From contig NZ_CP047357.1 of assembly GCF_030408835.1 (NCBI RefSeq), forward strand, positions 1,798,001 through 1,862,000: DNA of 64,000 bases, given 5' to 3'. Made by a program: the position numbers and the translations under genes. Shown piece after piece: positions 9,617 to 21,510 of this stretch. The first letter of the stretch is position 1. Each line of letters begins with the position of its first letter. Source of the DNA: Corynebacterium freneyi. GTDB lineage: Bacteria > Actinomycetota > Actinomycetes > Mycobacteriales > Mycobacteriaceae. The notes beneath the pieces are model-generated. The model ran no database searches. It saw only the letters and a list, made by a program, of their open reading frames with translations, and was not told the DNA's origin.

Positions 9617-10963
9617 TCAGCCCCTGCGGCGCGGCTTGACGACGGCACCGCCCAACTTGCGCAGCGTCGCACGGGTGTTGTGGATCTCGGCCACGCGATG
9701 CGCGCCGATGACCTGGTCGAGGATCGCCGCGATGAGACCCAGCGCCATCAGCCCCGCGGCGGCGACGAACACCGCCGGATACGGCTGCAGCGCCACGCCC
9801 GCGACGAGGCCCAGGATGAACGACCCCAAACCCGTGCCCGAGTCGAACGCCATGTTCCAGTAGGCGCTGGCCTCGGCGGTGCGCTCGCGCGGCAAACGGG
9901 CGAACATGAGCAGCAGTGCCTCGTTCTGCACGATGCCGAACCCGGCGCCGTAGAACGCGGCCGCACCCAGCAGCCACCACGCGGACCAGCCGGCGGACAC
10001 CACCAGCGCGATGAACGCCAGACCCAGCACGCCGGCGGTCAGCGCCCCGATGAGCAGCGTGCCCGCCCGGCCCTTGCGGTCCGCCCACACGCCCGCGATG
10101 TACCGGAAAACCATCTGGGAGCCGCCCATCACCGACAACGCCCCGCCGGCGACGAACGCGCCGGCGACGAGGTCGATCTCCTGCGCCGCCGGGGCCAGGA
10201 ACGCCGAAATGCCGCCGAAGCCCATCGCCGTGGTGGCCATCGCCAACGCCGGCACCGCCACGAGCTTCCACGTGGGCACCGGCGCCGCCGGACCCGGATC
10301 GCGGGCGGGCAGCTCGGCGCCTCCCCACGACTTCTTCCCGCGGCGATCCTGCTTGGCGGCGGCCTTGATCTTGGGGATCAACAGCGCCATCGCCGAACCC
10401 ACCAGCGAAATGATGCCGCCCAGGACGTACACCCACTGGTAGCTGCCCGTCCAATGCGCGATGGCCAGACCCAGCGGCAGGCACGTCAACTCTGCGACGC
10501 CCACGGCCACGCCGAGGGTGCCCGACGCCTTGCCCAGGAACTTCAGGGGCACCAGCTCGGCGATCAACGCCGACTCCGCGACCGTCAGTGCCCCGAAGCC
10601 CATGCCCCGCACCACCGCGATGGCCAGGACCAGGGCGGCGTCGGTGCCGAACAAGTGGAAGAACGTCGGCAGGCCCAGCAGCAGGCCGGAGACGAACATC
10701 GTCGCCTGATAGCCGTACTTGCGCAGCATCCTCGGCGTCTGCGTCTGCGTGAGCACCGTCGCAGCCATGAACACGCCCGTGTACGCGCCGGCCAGGCCCG
10801 TGCCGCGGCCGTCGTCGAGGATCGCCTGCGGGATCACCGGCAGCAGCAGCGACCAACCGCCGAACGCCGCCAGCACCGCCACCAGAGTGGGGACGAGCCC
10901 GGGTGCCTTCCACATCGAGTCGATTTCCGTGGAGCCCCCGGCGGCCTGCGCCCGTTGCGTCAT
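9617..10963 (-). CDS. MFS transporter, first of a tandem pair
   Basis: A 448-residue major facilitator protein with about 12 membrane segments and a central polar loop rich in Lys and Arg (around residues 200-230, including DRRGKKSWGG). The cytoplasmic loop of the second half, FRYIAGVWADRKGRAGTLL, is the conserved MFS DRxGR-type motif. Corynebacteria often have one MFS gene between hisB and hisH; here there are two. It follows the 57-residue membrane gene by about 110 bases. Function in histidine or intermediate transport is an inference from position only. Confidence 0.87.
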   Translation of the reverse strand: MTQRAQAAGGSTEIDSMWKAPGLVPTLVAVLAAFGGWSLLLPVIPQAILDDGRGTGLAGAYTGVFMAATVLTQTQTPRMLRKYGYQATMFVSGLLLGLPTFFHLFGTDAALVLAIAVVRGMGFGALTVAESALIAELVPLKFLGKASGTLGVAVGVAELTCLPLGLAIAHWTGSYQWVYVLGGIISLVGSAMALLIPKIKAAAKQDRRGKKSWGGAELPARDPGPAAPVPTWKLVAVPALAMATTAMGFGGISAFLAPAAQEIDLVAGAFVAGGALSVMGGSQMVFRYIAGVWADRKGRAGTLLIGALTAGVLGLAFIALVVSAGWSAWWLLGAAAFYGAGFGIVQNEALLLMFARLPRERTAEASAYWNMAFDSGTGLGSFILGLVAGVALQPYPAVFVAAAGLMALGLIAAILDQVIGAHRVAEIHNTRATLRKLGGAVVKPRRRG

Positions 10964-11073
10964 GTCAGCTCATCTCCCCTTCCTCCGGTGTTGCGCCGGC
11001 ATCGGCCACCGGCGCAGGCCGGTGCCTCACGTCATGGTCATGGTCATCGAAATCGTCGGCGACGTCGTCGCCG

Positions 11074-11247
11074 TCAGCCCATCTCGCCGATCAGCCACAG
11101 GATCGCGCCGGCCAGCGCCAGCACGGCGAGGAAGCCGAGCACGATCGTGCCCACCCTCGACCCGGCCTGGTAGGCGGACCAGGCGCCGCCGACCAGCAGA
11201 CCGGCGAGGATGAACAGGAAAATGGTGGACAGGTCCGTCGCGCTCAC
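11074..11247 (-). CDS. Small two-helix membrane protein coupled to hisB
   Basis: A 57-residue protein beginning with GTG at 11247. Its start overlaps the hisB stop by four bases (GTGA), a strong sign that it is translated by coupling to hisB. Two hydrophobic stretches (about residues 8-25 and 34-53) are joined by a short polar turn containing YQAGSRVG. No known domain is recognised. It precedes the MFS pair, so it might be a transporter accessory protein, but that is inference. Confidence 0.7.
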   Translation of the reverse strand: MSATDLSTIFLFILAGLLVGGAWSAYQAGSRVGTIVLGFLAVLALAGAILWLIGEMG

Positions 11248-11867
11248 AGCGTTCCCTTCGTCGACGGGATGCCCTTGACTCGGGGATCGGGCTCGCACGC
11301 CGCGCGCAGGGCGCGGGCCACCGCCTTGTACTCGGCTTCGGTGATGTGGTGAGGATCGCGACCGTACAGGCAGCGGACGTGAAGGGCAATCCGCGCGTTG
11401 AGGGCGAAGGACTCGAAGAAGTGCTCGTTGATCACCGTGGCGTAGTGGCCGCCGATGACGGCGGTGAGCATCTGGTCCGGCTCGCCGGTGATGACGAAGT
11501 ACGGGCGGCCCGACACGTCGACGACGGCGTGGGCCAGCGTTTCATCCATGGGGATGTAGGCGTCGGCGAAGCGGCGGATGCCGGACTTGTCGCCGAGGGC
11601 CTGCGCGAACGCCTGCCCCAGGACGATGCCGGTGTCCTCGACGGTGTGGTGGGCGTCGACGTCGGTGTCGCCGTTGGCGTGGAGCTTGATGTCGAAGCTG
11701 CCGTGCGCCGTCAGCGCGGTGAGCATGTGGTCGAAAAACGGCAGGCCGGTATCGATGTCGGCCTGGCCGGTGCCGTCGAGGTCGACGGTGCACACGATGG
11801 AGGACTCGCGGGTCGCGCGCTCGACGGTGCCGATGCGGGGCTTGTCGCGGTGGGTGGGATCGGTCAT
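11244..11867 (-). CDS. hisB: Imidazoleglycerol-phosphate dehydratase
   Basis: A monofunctional dehydratase of 207 residues without a phosphatase domain, as usual in actinobacteria. The metal-binding motifs are clear: [37 protein letters not shown] and [19 protein letters not shown]. It removes water from imidazole-glycerol phosphate to give imidazole-acetol phosphate, the HisC substrate. It lies nine bases after hisC and overlaps the small membrane gene at its end. Confidence 0.97.
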   Translation of the reverse strand: MTDPTHRDKPRIGTVERATRESSIVCTVDLDGTGQADIDTGLPFFDHMLTALTAHGSFDIKLHANGDTDVDAHHTVEDTGIVLGQAFAQALGDKSGIRRFADAYIPMDETLAHAVVDVSGRPYFVITGEPDQMLTAVIGGHYATVINEHFFESFALNARIALHVRCLYGRDPHHITEAEYKAVARALRAACEPDPRVKGIPSTKGTL

Positions 11868-11876
11868 TGTTCTACG

Positions 11877-14377
<2,501 letters not shown>

Positions 14378-14571
14378 CGGGGCAGACGCCACCTTTCGGG
14401 AAGTGCTCATGTGCTTGGTCTGGGGACGGCATTCATCATAGTTGCCGGTCGCGGGCGCCCCGGGAGCGGGCCGCGCCCGCACTCCCCGGGGGCCGGCCGT
14501 CTCGCCCGATCTTTTCCGGATCTTCCGTTTTCCGTTGCGCTCGGGCCGGACGATCCGCCACAATCATCCGC

Positions 14572-15537
14572 ATGTCCAGGACCGATGGCAGAGACCTCGC
14601 AGAGTTGGCGCGCCGCGCGCTATCCGCCGCATGGGACGGCGATCCGCGTGCCGCCCGTCTGGCCGCGGCGGAGTTCGCCGCCTCGGGTCACGCGGCCGTC
14701 GCGACGCCCCCGGAGGATCTCGACGAGGACCTGCACGGCGCCTACCACGGGCTTCGGCGATCGGTGGCCGAGGCGCTCGACATGGAGGAAGCCGCGCATT
14801 CGGCGGCGATGGCGTGGACCGGATGGGCGATGACGAAGCAGAACAACGCCCAGGAGCTGCGCGCCCGCTCCCGCTTGGCCGTCGACGAGGCGAACCGGTG
14901 GTTGCGTTTCGTCGACGACGGTTCCGCCGGCGCCGACGTGTCCGACATTCCCCTGCTGGCCCGGATCGTGCGGGGTCTGCCCGGCCGCGAGGGCGAGCCG
15001 CGCCCGGCGACGGAACCGGCCGACCCGTTCCTCGTCGACGCGATGCTGCAGACGGAGGCCGCGGCGACGATGGTGCGCCGCCCCGACATCGCCGAGCCGC
15101 TGGCCAATTGGTTGCGCGATCAGTCGGAGGCTGCGGGTGCGGAGAACCTGTCCGACGCGGTGACGCTCATCGACGCCCGTCGTCTCCACGCCATCGGGGA
15201 TTTGCCCGCCGCGGCCCGCCTGTGCGCGGCGGCTGCGGCAGATCCGGTGGGCGAGCCGGTCACCGCCGTCATCGATTTTCGCCGCGAGCTGGCGCTGTAC
15301 TCCATCGATGCGCGCCAGGACGAAACGGCCGCCCGCATGTTGGGCATGGTCGCCGATGCGGCGCAGGCGGCGGGCCTGACCCTCGATTTCGTCGCCGCCG
15401 CCCGTCTGGCCGCGCCGGTGCTCGATCGTCTGGATCGCACGCGCGAGCGTCGGGCCCTGGCCAAGGCCGCGTTGGCCGCCGCCGAGGGCTTCCCCGAGTC
15501 GCCGGCGCTGGCGGAGGTTTCCGCGGCGGCGCGATAG
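14572..15537 (+). CDS. Hypothetical protein, short member of a local three-gene family
   Basis: A 321-residue, almost wholly alpha-helical protein very rich in Ala, without signal peptide or membrane segments. No known family is recognised with certainty. It aligns by eye along its whole length with the N-terminal two thirds of the next gene. Both have a short WDG/WDE-type start, an A-W-x-x-WA-[IM] stretch, a D-[IV]-P-x-L line, RRPD[IL]A-x-x-L-x-x-W, and a G-D-L...A-x-[LM]-CAA-x-A-D-x-x-x-EPVT segment. That pattern suggests TPR-like helical repeats. It is transcribed away from hisD and is probably co-expressed with the following two genes. Confidence 0.75.
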   Translation: MSRTDGRDLAELARRALSAAWDGDPRAARLAAAEFAASGHAAVATPPEDLDEDLHGAYHGLRRSVAEALDMEEAAHSAAMAWTGWAMTKQNNAQELRARSRLAVDEANRWLRFVDDGSAGADVSDIPLLARIVRGLPGREGEPRPATEPADPFLVDAMLQTEAAATMVRRPDIAEPLANWLRDQSEAAGAENLSDAVTLIDARRLHAIGDLPAAARLCAAAAADPVGEPVTAVIDFRRELALYSIDARQDETAARMLGMVADAAQAAGLTLDFVAAARLAAPVLDRLDRTRERRALAKAALAAAEGFPESPALAEVSAAAR

Positions 15538-15578
15538 CCGCTTTGCTTTCCCGGTCGCCCCGGCCCCACAATGGCCGA

Positions 15579-17165
15579 ATGACCTGGTGGGATGAATCTC
15601 TTGACGCGTCGGCCCCGATTCCGGCCCGGCGCCCCGTTTCCGATCCGCCCGCCGTTCCGTCCGAATTGCCGGATCTGCTGGAGTTTTCGCGCACCGCGGC
15701 CCGCACCCTGGACCACGTGTCCAGTTGGCGGGCGGTGACCGCGTTCGCCCGGGATCATTGGCTTGACGACGCCGACGGGGTGTCCGAGGAGCTCCTCGGC
15801 GAGTTTTACGCCCTGCGCCACGCCACGGCGGATCAGCTCGAGCTGGCCGACGAAGCCGAGGAGGCGCGCCGCGAATGGCTCGATTGGGCGATCCGCACCA
15901 ACCGGCCGGCCGCGGCGTTTCATGCCCGGTCCTTCGGCGCCTTCGCCGAGGCGGAGAAGTACATCGACGCCCACCCGGCCGGCGGTCGCCCCGCCGACGC
16001 CGACGTGCCGCAGCTGACCTCGTTGACCCGCGACATCCTGGATCTGCGGCCCAGCGGACCCGAGGCGTACCAATTCGCGTTGTCGGCCGCGGTGGCCGGG
16101 GCGTCGGCATCGCTGGCGCGGCGCCCGGATCTGGCGCAGGCGCTGTCCCGGTGGTCGGCCGAGTACGCCCCGCCGCGCACCGGCGACGACGACCGGCGGC
16201 TGTTGGAGGCGCAGGTCGCCCATGGCCGCGGTGACCTCGTGACGTCGGCCAAGATGTGCGCCGCGGTGGCCGACTCCCCCGCGTCCGAACCGGTGACCAG
16301 CACCATCGAGGCCCGGCAGATGCTGTCGCACCTGTCGCTGGAGGCCGAGGAGCCGGCCGAGGCGGTGCGCCAGCTGACGCCCGTCGTCGAGGTCGGCCTC
16401 GAGTACGACCTCGTGGTGGGCACGCTGCGGTCGGTGCGGCTGCTGTCGGCGCTGCTCAACTCCGACGGCGACTACGCCCGGGCCGCCGAACTGGCCGCGG
16501 CGGCGCTCGACGCGGCGTCGGGCATGCCCGTCAACGGTCTGGTGATGGACCTGCGGCTGATCCTGGCCCGGTCGCTGCTCGACTCCGGCGACGACGACGC
16601 CGCCCTGTCGCACGCGGTGCCGGTGGCCCAGTGGTCGTCGTTGACCAGCGACGAGGAACGCACCGACGCGGCATTCACCATCGCCGCCACCGCCGCGGGC
16701 AGGTCCGGTGACGCGGGGCGGGCGGCGGATCTGCTCGTCGAGCACGCCGAACACCTGGGGCGCCTCGGCGACGGCGAAGGGGCGTCGCGGGCGTTGCGGC
16801 AGGCCGCCCGCAGCGCGGTCCACGCCGACCCCGACCGCGCGGAGGACCTCATGGTCGCCGCCCGGGACCTCATCACCGACGGTTGGGCCATCGCCGATTG
16901 GCACGACGACCTCGCCTACGTCTACTGGGCGTCGTCGCGCGAGGACCTGGCGCTGGGCCACGTGGACACCGCCGCGGCCGGGTACCTCGAAGCCGGCGAC
17001 GGCGAGGAGGCCGCCCGGGCGTTGCTCACCGGCGTGCGCTGCTGCCTCGACCGCGACGACGCCTCCGGGGCCCGCCGTTACGCCGGGCGCATCGCCGAAT
17101 TGTTGCCCGGCGACGCCTGGGCGGGTCACCCGGTGCGCGAGGCGCTGGCCGTCCTGATGGAGTGA
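15579..17165 (+). CDS. Hypothetical TPR-like protein, long member of the family
   Basis: A 528-residue soluble helical protein starting MTWWDESLDAS. The N-terminal 330 residues match the preceding gene; the C-terminal 190 residues add more helix-turn-helix pairs of about 35-40 residues (for example GDAGRAADLLVEHAEHLGRL), as in tetratricopeptide repeats. TPR proteins usually act as scaffolds. No catalytic motif is visible. It starts about 40 bases after the previous stop and is followed after 36 bases by a third helical gene, so the three probably form an operon. Function unknown. Confidence 0.8.
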   Translation: MTWWDESLDASAPIPARRPVSDPPAVPSELPDLLEFSRTAARTLDHVSSWRAVTAFARDHWLDDADGVSEELLGEFYALRHATADQLELADEAEEARREWLDWAIRTNRPAAAFHARSFGAFAEAEKYIDAHPAGGRPADADVPQLTSLTRDILDLRPSGPEAYQFALSAAVAGASASLARRPDLAQALSRWSAEYAPPRTGDDDRRLLEAQVAHGRGDLVTSAKMCAAVADSPASEPVTSTIEARQMLSHLSLEAEEPAEAVRQLTPVVEVGLEYDLVVGTLRSVRLLSALLNSDGDYARAAELAAAALDAASGMPVNGLVMDLRLILARSLLDSGDDDAALSHAVPVAQWSSLTSDEERTDAAFTIAATAAGRSGDAGRAADLLVEHAEHLGRLGDGEGASRALRQAARSAVHADPDRAEDLMVAARDLITDGWAIADWHDDLAYVYWASSREDLALGHVDTAAAGYLEAGDGEEAARALLTGVRCCLDRDDASGARRYAGRIAELLPGDAWAGHPVREALAVLME

Positions 17166-17201
17166 TCCGGCGGTGGACCGGGGCCGGTAGGATCAACGGC
17201 C

Positions 17202-17792
17202 ATGCGCACCCCCACCGACATCTTCGAGGCCGCGTCGGCCCTGGCCGCCGACGGCAAGCTCTGGTCCGCCGCCGACACGCTGATGGCCGGTTTCGCCGAT
17301 CTCGGCGACGCCGCCGACGCGCCCAACGCCGATTCGCTGGGCCGCCCGATCCGGGGTTCGGCGCCGAAACTCATGGACCGCGCCGCCGATTACCTGGACT
17401 TGCTCGATACCCTCGAGGCCGACGATCCGGACGCCATCGACGCCGAGGTCGCCGCCGCCACCCCGCCGCGCCACATGCGCTGGGCCCAGTGGCACGCGCT
17501 CAACGGTCAGGCGGAGGTCCGCCGCGGCCACCCCGGCCGCGCCGTCGATCACCTGGAGCTGTCGGCCGGCCTGTTCGGCTCCGACGGCATGCGCGCCCAG
17601 GAGATTCCGCTGCTGGCGCAGATCTCCCTGTGCCAGCTCGAATGCGGCGACGTGCCCCGGGCGGAGGATGCGCTCAACCGCGCCCTGACCGCCAAGGCGG
17701 CGTTGGGTGCCTCGGACCCGGCTGCGGCGGCGAAGTTCGCGGGACTGCTCGACGACGTCGCGGCGCGGATCACCGCCGAGCTGCGACCGTGA
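17202..17792 (+). CDS. Hypothetical helical protein, third gene of the family block
   Basis: A 196-residue protein rich in Ala, Asp and Leu. The part around WAQWHALNGQAEVRRGHPGRAVDHLELSAGL reads like one TPR unit (W...G-x-A-x-x-x-x-G-x-x-x-x-A), and CQLECGDVPRAEDALNRAL like a second. It resembles the C-terminal helices of the gene before it, but similarity is weaker than between the first two. It ends 28 bases before the convergent nadC stop. Confidence 0.72.
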   Translation: MRTPTDIFEAASALAADGKLWSAADTLMAGFADLGDAADAPNADSLGRPIRGSAPKLMDRAADYLDLLDTLEADDPDAIDAEVAAATPPRHMRWAQWHALNGQAEVRRGHPGRAVDHLELSAGLFGSDGMRAQEIPLLAQISLCQLECGDVPRAEDALNRALTAKAALGASDPAAAAKFAGLLDDVAARITAELRP

Positions 17793-17820
17793 TCGCACCC
17801 GGCGCCGGAACCTACGGGGC

Positions 17821-18663
17821 CTAGAAGTCCAGGCCCAGGTCCAGCACACCGGACGAGTGGGTCAGCGCGCCGACGGCGAGGAAGTCGACTCCGCAGGAGG
17901 CGTACTCGCGGGCGACCTCGAGCGTGAGCCCGCCGGAGGACTCCAGCTGCGTGGCCGGCGAGACCTGGGCGCGACGCTGGACGGCGATCTGGGTCTGCCA
18001 CACCTCGAAGTTGTCCAGCATGACCAGTTCGGGCTTCATTTCCAGCACCTGGTCGAGCTGGGTGAGGTCGTCGACCTCGATTTCGCACTTGAGCTCCGGG
18101 TAGGCGCGGCGCACGCGTTCCAGGGCGGGCACGACTCCCCCGGCGGCGGCGACGTGGTTGTCCTTGATCAGGGCCTCGTCGCCCAGGCCGTTGCGGTGGT
18201 TGACGCCGCCGCCGCAGGTCACGGCGTACTTCTGCAGGTTGCGCAGGCCGGGGATGGTTTTGCGGGAGTCCCGGATGCGGGCGCCGGTTCCATAGACGGC
18301 GTCGACCCAGCGGCGGGTGGCCGTGGCGATGCCGGAGGCGTGGGTGACGATGTTGAGCAGCGTCCGTTCGGCGGTGAGCAGCCCGCGGGTGGGGGCCTCG
18401 ATCTCTGCGACGACGGTGCCCGGGGCGACGCGGCTGCCGTCGTCGACGAGGATGTCCACCTCGAAGTCGTCGGCGATGACCTCCTCGAGCGTCCAGCGGA
18501 TGGCGGCCCCCGCCGCGATGATGCCGTCGACGCGCGAGACGACCTTCGCCCGCGACCGCTGAGTCGGCCCGACGGTGGCCAGCGACGTCACGTCGGGGCC
18601 GTAGGCCAGGTCCTCCTGCAGTGCCGTGCGGATGAGGCCGCGGGTGATTCTTTCGTCCAGCAT
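17821..18663 (-). CDS. nadC: Nicotinate-nucleotide pyrophosphorylase (quinolinate PRTase)
   Basis: It converts quinolinate and PRPP to nicotinate mononucleotide. The 280-residue protein shows AERTLLNIVTHASGIAT, the substrate-binding RDSRKTIPGLRNLQKYA, CGGGVNHRNGL and IKDNHV, and the C-terminal LESSGGLTLE and VDFLAVGALTHS. The ATG at 18663 has AAGGAG about 11 bases upstream; longer in-frame reading upstream is low-complexity and not family-like. It is the last gene of nadA-nadB-nadC. Confidence 0.96.
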   Translation of the reverse strand: MLDERITRGLIRTALQEDLAYGPDVTSLATVGPTQRSRAKVVSRVDGIIAAGAAIRWTLEEVIADDFEVDILVDDGSRVAPGTVVAEIEAPTRGLLTAERTLLNIVTHASGIATATRRWVDAVYGTGARIRDSRKTIPGLRNLQKYAVTCGGGVNHRNGLGDEALIKDNHVAAAGGVVPALERVRRAYPELKCEIEVDDLTQLDQVLEMKPELVMLDNFEVWQTQIAVQRRAQVSPATQLESSGGLTLEVAREYASCGVDFLAVGALTHSSGVLDLGLDF

Positions 18664-18794
18664 GGGAATTCGCGCTCCTTGGCTTTCGTCGGGTCTGGTG
18701 TGGTCGTCGGTTTCGGTCGGTGGCGGGGTCGAGCGGTTCGGATCGGGTCGGGTCGGTTCGCGGTCGGTTCCGTTGCTTTGCGACGCCGCCCCGG

Positions 18795-20378
18795 TTACTC
18801 GTCGAGCCGCGTGTGGCAGCCCAGGGTGGTCGGTCGTGCGGCCGCCGCGGCGACGATGGTGCGCGCCACGGCGACTTCCGCCGAGTCGGGCAGGGCCGAC
18901 AGGGCGTGTGCGGCCCGCGCCAGGGATTCGGCGGTTCGGGTGACTCCCGCGCCGTCGGTCATGGCCCGTTGCAGGCGGTCGAGATCGCGGGGCCACGGGC
19001 GCGGGCGGATGCGACGGCGTCGGATGTCCGCGGGGTGCTGCTCCCCCAGCGTCCCGGCCCCGATCGCCGCGGCGGCGTCCTCGGCGACGGCGCGGCCCAC
19101 GACGAGACCCTCCAACAGCGAATTCGACGCCAGCCGGTTCGCGCCATGCAGGCCGGTGCGGGCGCACTCTCCCGCAGCGTAGAGCCCCGGCACCCGGGTG
19201 CGTCCGTTGACGTCGGTGGCGATTCCGCCGCAGGAATAGTGCACGGCGGGTGCGACGGGCAGCAGATCCTTCGCCGGATCCAATCCCGCGGTGGCCACGC
19301 CCGCGGTGACCGTCGGAAAGCGCTCGCGGACGCCGGGAATGTGCCGGGCGTCGAGGTAGACGCAGTCCTCGCCGAGCTCCCGCAGGCGCGTGGCGATGGC
19401 CCGGGAGACGATGTCGCGCGGCGCCAGGTCACCGCGCGGGTCCACGCCCTCGGTGACGGAGCGGCCGCGGGAGTCGACCAGGCGGGCGCCCTCGCCGCGC
19501 ACCGCCTCCGAAATGAGGGGGCGGCGGCCGCGGCGCTCCCGATCGAACAGCACGGTCGGGTGGAACTGGATGAACTCCATGTCCGCCAGCTCCGCCCCCG
19601 CATCGAGCGCCAGGCACTGGCCCTGGCCCAGCGCACCGTCGGGCGCGGTCGTGGCGCGGTAGAGGTGGCCGACGCCGCCGGTGGCGATGAGCGTCGCCGA
19701 CGCCAGCACCGCCCCGAGGCCGCGGGGGTCGCGGATCAGCGCGCCGTGGGCGCCGTCGTCGTCGACGATGATCTCCTCGGCCACCGCATTCTGCAGAACG
19801 CGCACCCCCGTCACCGCCGCTTCCAGGCACCGCTGGATCTCGGCGCCCGTGGCATCGCCGCCGGCGTGGATGATGCGGCGGTGGCCGTGACCGCCCTCGC
19901 GGGTGCGCGAATACCGGCCGGCGTCGCCCGGATTGGTCTTCGGATCGAACAGTGCGCCCAACGAAATGAGCCATTCGACGGCGTCGGCGCCCGCACCGAT
20001 GATGGCGCGCACGGCGTCGCCGTCGCAATGCCCCGCACCGGCGTCGAGCGTGTCGGCGACGTGGGCCTCGACGGAATCGGGACCCTCCGGGCCACCGTCG
20101 CCGCCCGGTCCCTCCGGACCCTCGGGGGCGTCGTCGAGCCCCACGACGGCCAGTCCGCCCTGGGCGAGATTCGTCGCCGCCCCCGCAAAACGCAGATGCC
20201 GACGCGCACCGGCGGACCAGTGGCCCTTGTCCACGAGCAGGACGTCCAACCCCAGTTCCCGGGCCCGGCGCACCGCGGACAATCCCGCGACGCCGCCGCC
20301 GATCACCAGCAGATCGCACCGGTCCGACCAGTCGAAACCGGCCACCGGGTCACGTCCCGAACCGGAGCCCGCGGCCAC
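18795..20378 (-). CDS. nadB: L-aspartate oxidase
   Basis: A flavoprotein that makes iminoaspartate for NadA. The FAD-binding GGGVAGLSAVRRA lies near residues 27-39, followed by LAQGGLAVV, HRRIIHAGGDATG, FIQFHPTVLF, LISEAVRGEGA and the C-terminal GLYAAGECARTGLHGANRLASNS, all typical of succinate dehydrogenase/aspartate oxidase flavoproteins. Length 527 is normal. A Gly/Pro/Glu-rich insert (around residues 85-98) is unusual. It starts three bases after the nadA stop. As I recall, C. glutamicum lacks nadB, so its presence here fits autonomous NAD synthesis. Confidence 0.95.
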   Translation of the reverse strand: MAAGSGSGRDPVAGFDWSDRCDLLVIGGGVAGLSAVRRARELGLDVLLVDKGHWSAGARRHLRFAGAATNLAQGGLAVVGLDDAPEGPEGPGGDGGPEGPDSVEAHVADTLDAGAGHCDGDAVRAIIGAGADAVEWLISLGALFDPKTNPGDAGRYSRTREGGHGHRRIIHAGGDATGAEIQRCLEAAVTGVRVLQNAVAEEIIVDDDGAHGALIRDPRGLGAVLASATLIATGGVGHLYRATTAPDGALGQGQCLALDAGAELADMEFIQFHPTVLFDRERRGRRPLISEAVRGEGARLVDSRGRSVTEGVDPRGDLAPRDIVSRAIATRLRELGEDCVYLDARHIPGVRERFPTVTAGVATAGLDPAKDLLPVAPAVHYSCGGIATDVNGRTRVPGLYAAGECARTGLHGANRLASNSLLEGLVVGRAVAEDAAAAIGAGTLGEQHPADIRRRRIRPRPWPRDLDRLQRAMTDGAGVTRTAESLARAAHALSALPDSAEVAVARTIVAAAAARPTTLGCHTRLDE

Positions 20379-20381
20379 GAC

Positions 20382-21470
20382 CTACTCGCCGCCGCCCGGA
20401 TTGCCGATGGCGATCATCCGCTCGACGGAGGCACGCGCCTTGTCGGAGACGTCGGCGGGCACGGTGACCTCGTCGGCGCCCTCGGCCAGGCAGCGCAGCA
20501 GGGCCGCCGGGGTGATCATCTTCATGTAGGAGCAGGAGGCTCGGTCGTTGATGGCCTCGAACTCCACGTCCGGGGCGGCCTTACGCAGCTGATGCAGCAT
20601 GCCGACCTCCGTGGCGACGAGCACCTTGCGCTCGGAGCGATCCTCCGCGCGCTGCGCCTCGCGCTGCGCCGACGCCAGCATCTCGCCGGTGGACAGCATG
20701 TGCACGCGCTCGGGCTCGATGGTGCCCTCGCCGGCCAGGTAGATCGCCGAGTTGGCGCACCCGCACTCCGGGTGGATGTACAGCTCGGCGTCCGGGTTCT
20801 CCTCCGCCCGGCGCGCCAATTCGTCGCCGTTGATGTTGGCGTGGACGTGGCATTCGCCGGCCCAGATGCGAATGTTGTCGCGGCCGGTCTCGCGCTTGAC
20901 GTGGGCGCCGAGGAACTGGTCCGGGTTGAACAGGATCTCCTTGTCCTCCGGCAGGGACCGGACGACGTCGACGGCGTTGGAGGAGGTGCAGCACACGTCG
21001 GTCTCCGCCTTCACGTCGGCGGTGGTGTTGACGTAGCTGACCACCAGGGCACCCGGGTGCTCGGCCTTCCACTCGCGCAGCTCATCGGCGGTGATGGAAT
21101 CGGCGAGAGAGCAGCCGGCGCGCTCATCGGGGATGAGCACCGTCTTGTCGGGGCTGAGGATCTTCGCGGTCTCCGCCATGAAGTGGACGCCGCAGAACAC
21201 GATGACGTCGGCCTCCGTCTCGGCGGCCACGCGGGACAGGCCGAGGGAGTCGCCGACGTAATCGGCGATGTCCTGGATCTCCGGCAGCTGGTAGTTGTGC
21301 GCCAGAATCACGGCGTTGCGTTCGCGGGCCAGGCGGCGGACCTCGTCCGCCCATTCCTGCGTGGCCTCGACGCCGGTGTAGCCGCCCTCGGCGTCGACGA
21401 CGGATGCCGCCAACGCGGACTCGAGGGGCTGAAGGGTCGCGCTGTCCTGCGCGGACGCGGGGGTGGTCAC
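20382..21470 (-). CDS. nadA: Quinolinate synthase
   Basis: An iron-sulfur enzyme that condenses iminoaspartate with DHAP. Motifs are [57 protein letters not shown] and the end [21 protein letters not shown], giving the three conserved cluster cysteines. GTG at 21470 is chosen because AAGGAG stands six bases upstream and a longer reading lacks family sequence. The resulting 362 residues fit the family. A TAATAT at 21508-21513 on the minus strand could be its -10 box. Confidence 0.96.
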   Translation of the reverse strand: MTTPASAQDSATLQPLESALAASVVDAEGGYTGVEATQEWADEVRRLARERNAVILAHNYQLPEIQDIADYVGDSLGLSRVAAETEADVIVFCGVHFMAETAKILSPDKTVLIPDERAGCSLADSITADELREWKAEHPGALVVSYVNTTADVKAETDVCCTSSNAVDVVRSLPEDKEILFNPDQFLGAHVKRETGRDNIRIWAGECHVHANINGDELARRAEENPDAELYIHPECGCANSAIYLAGEGTIEPERVHMLSTGEMLASAQREAQRAEDRSERKVLVATEVGMLHQLRKAAPDVEFEAINDRASCSYMKMITPAALLRCLAEGADEVTVPADVSDKARASVERMIAIGNPGGGE

Positions 21471-21510
21471 ATCGGCTCCTTGGCTGGAAAGGATCTTGTT
21501 GCCGCCGATA

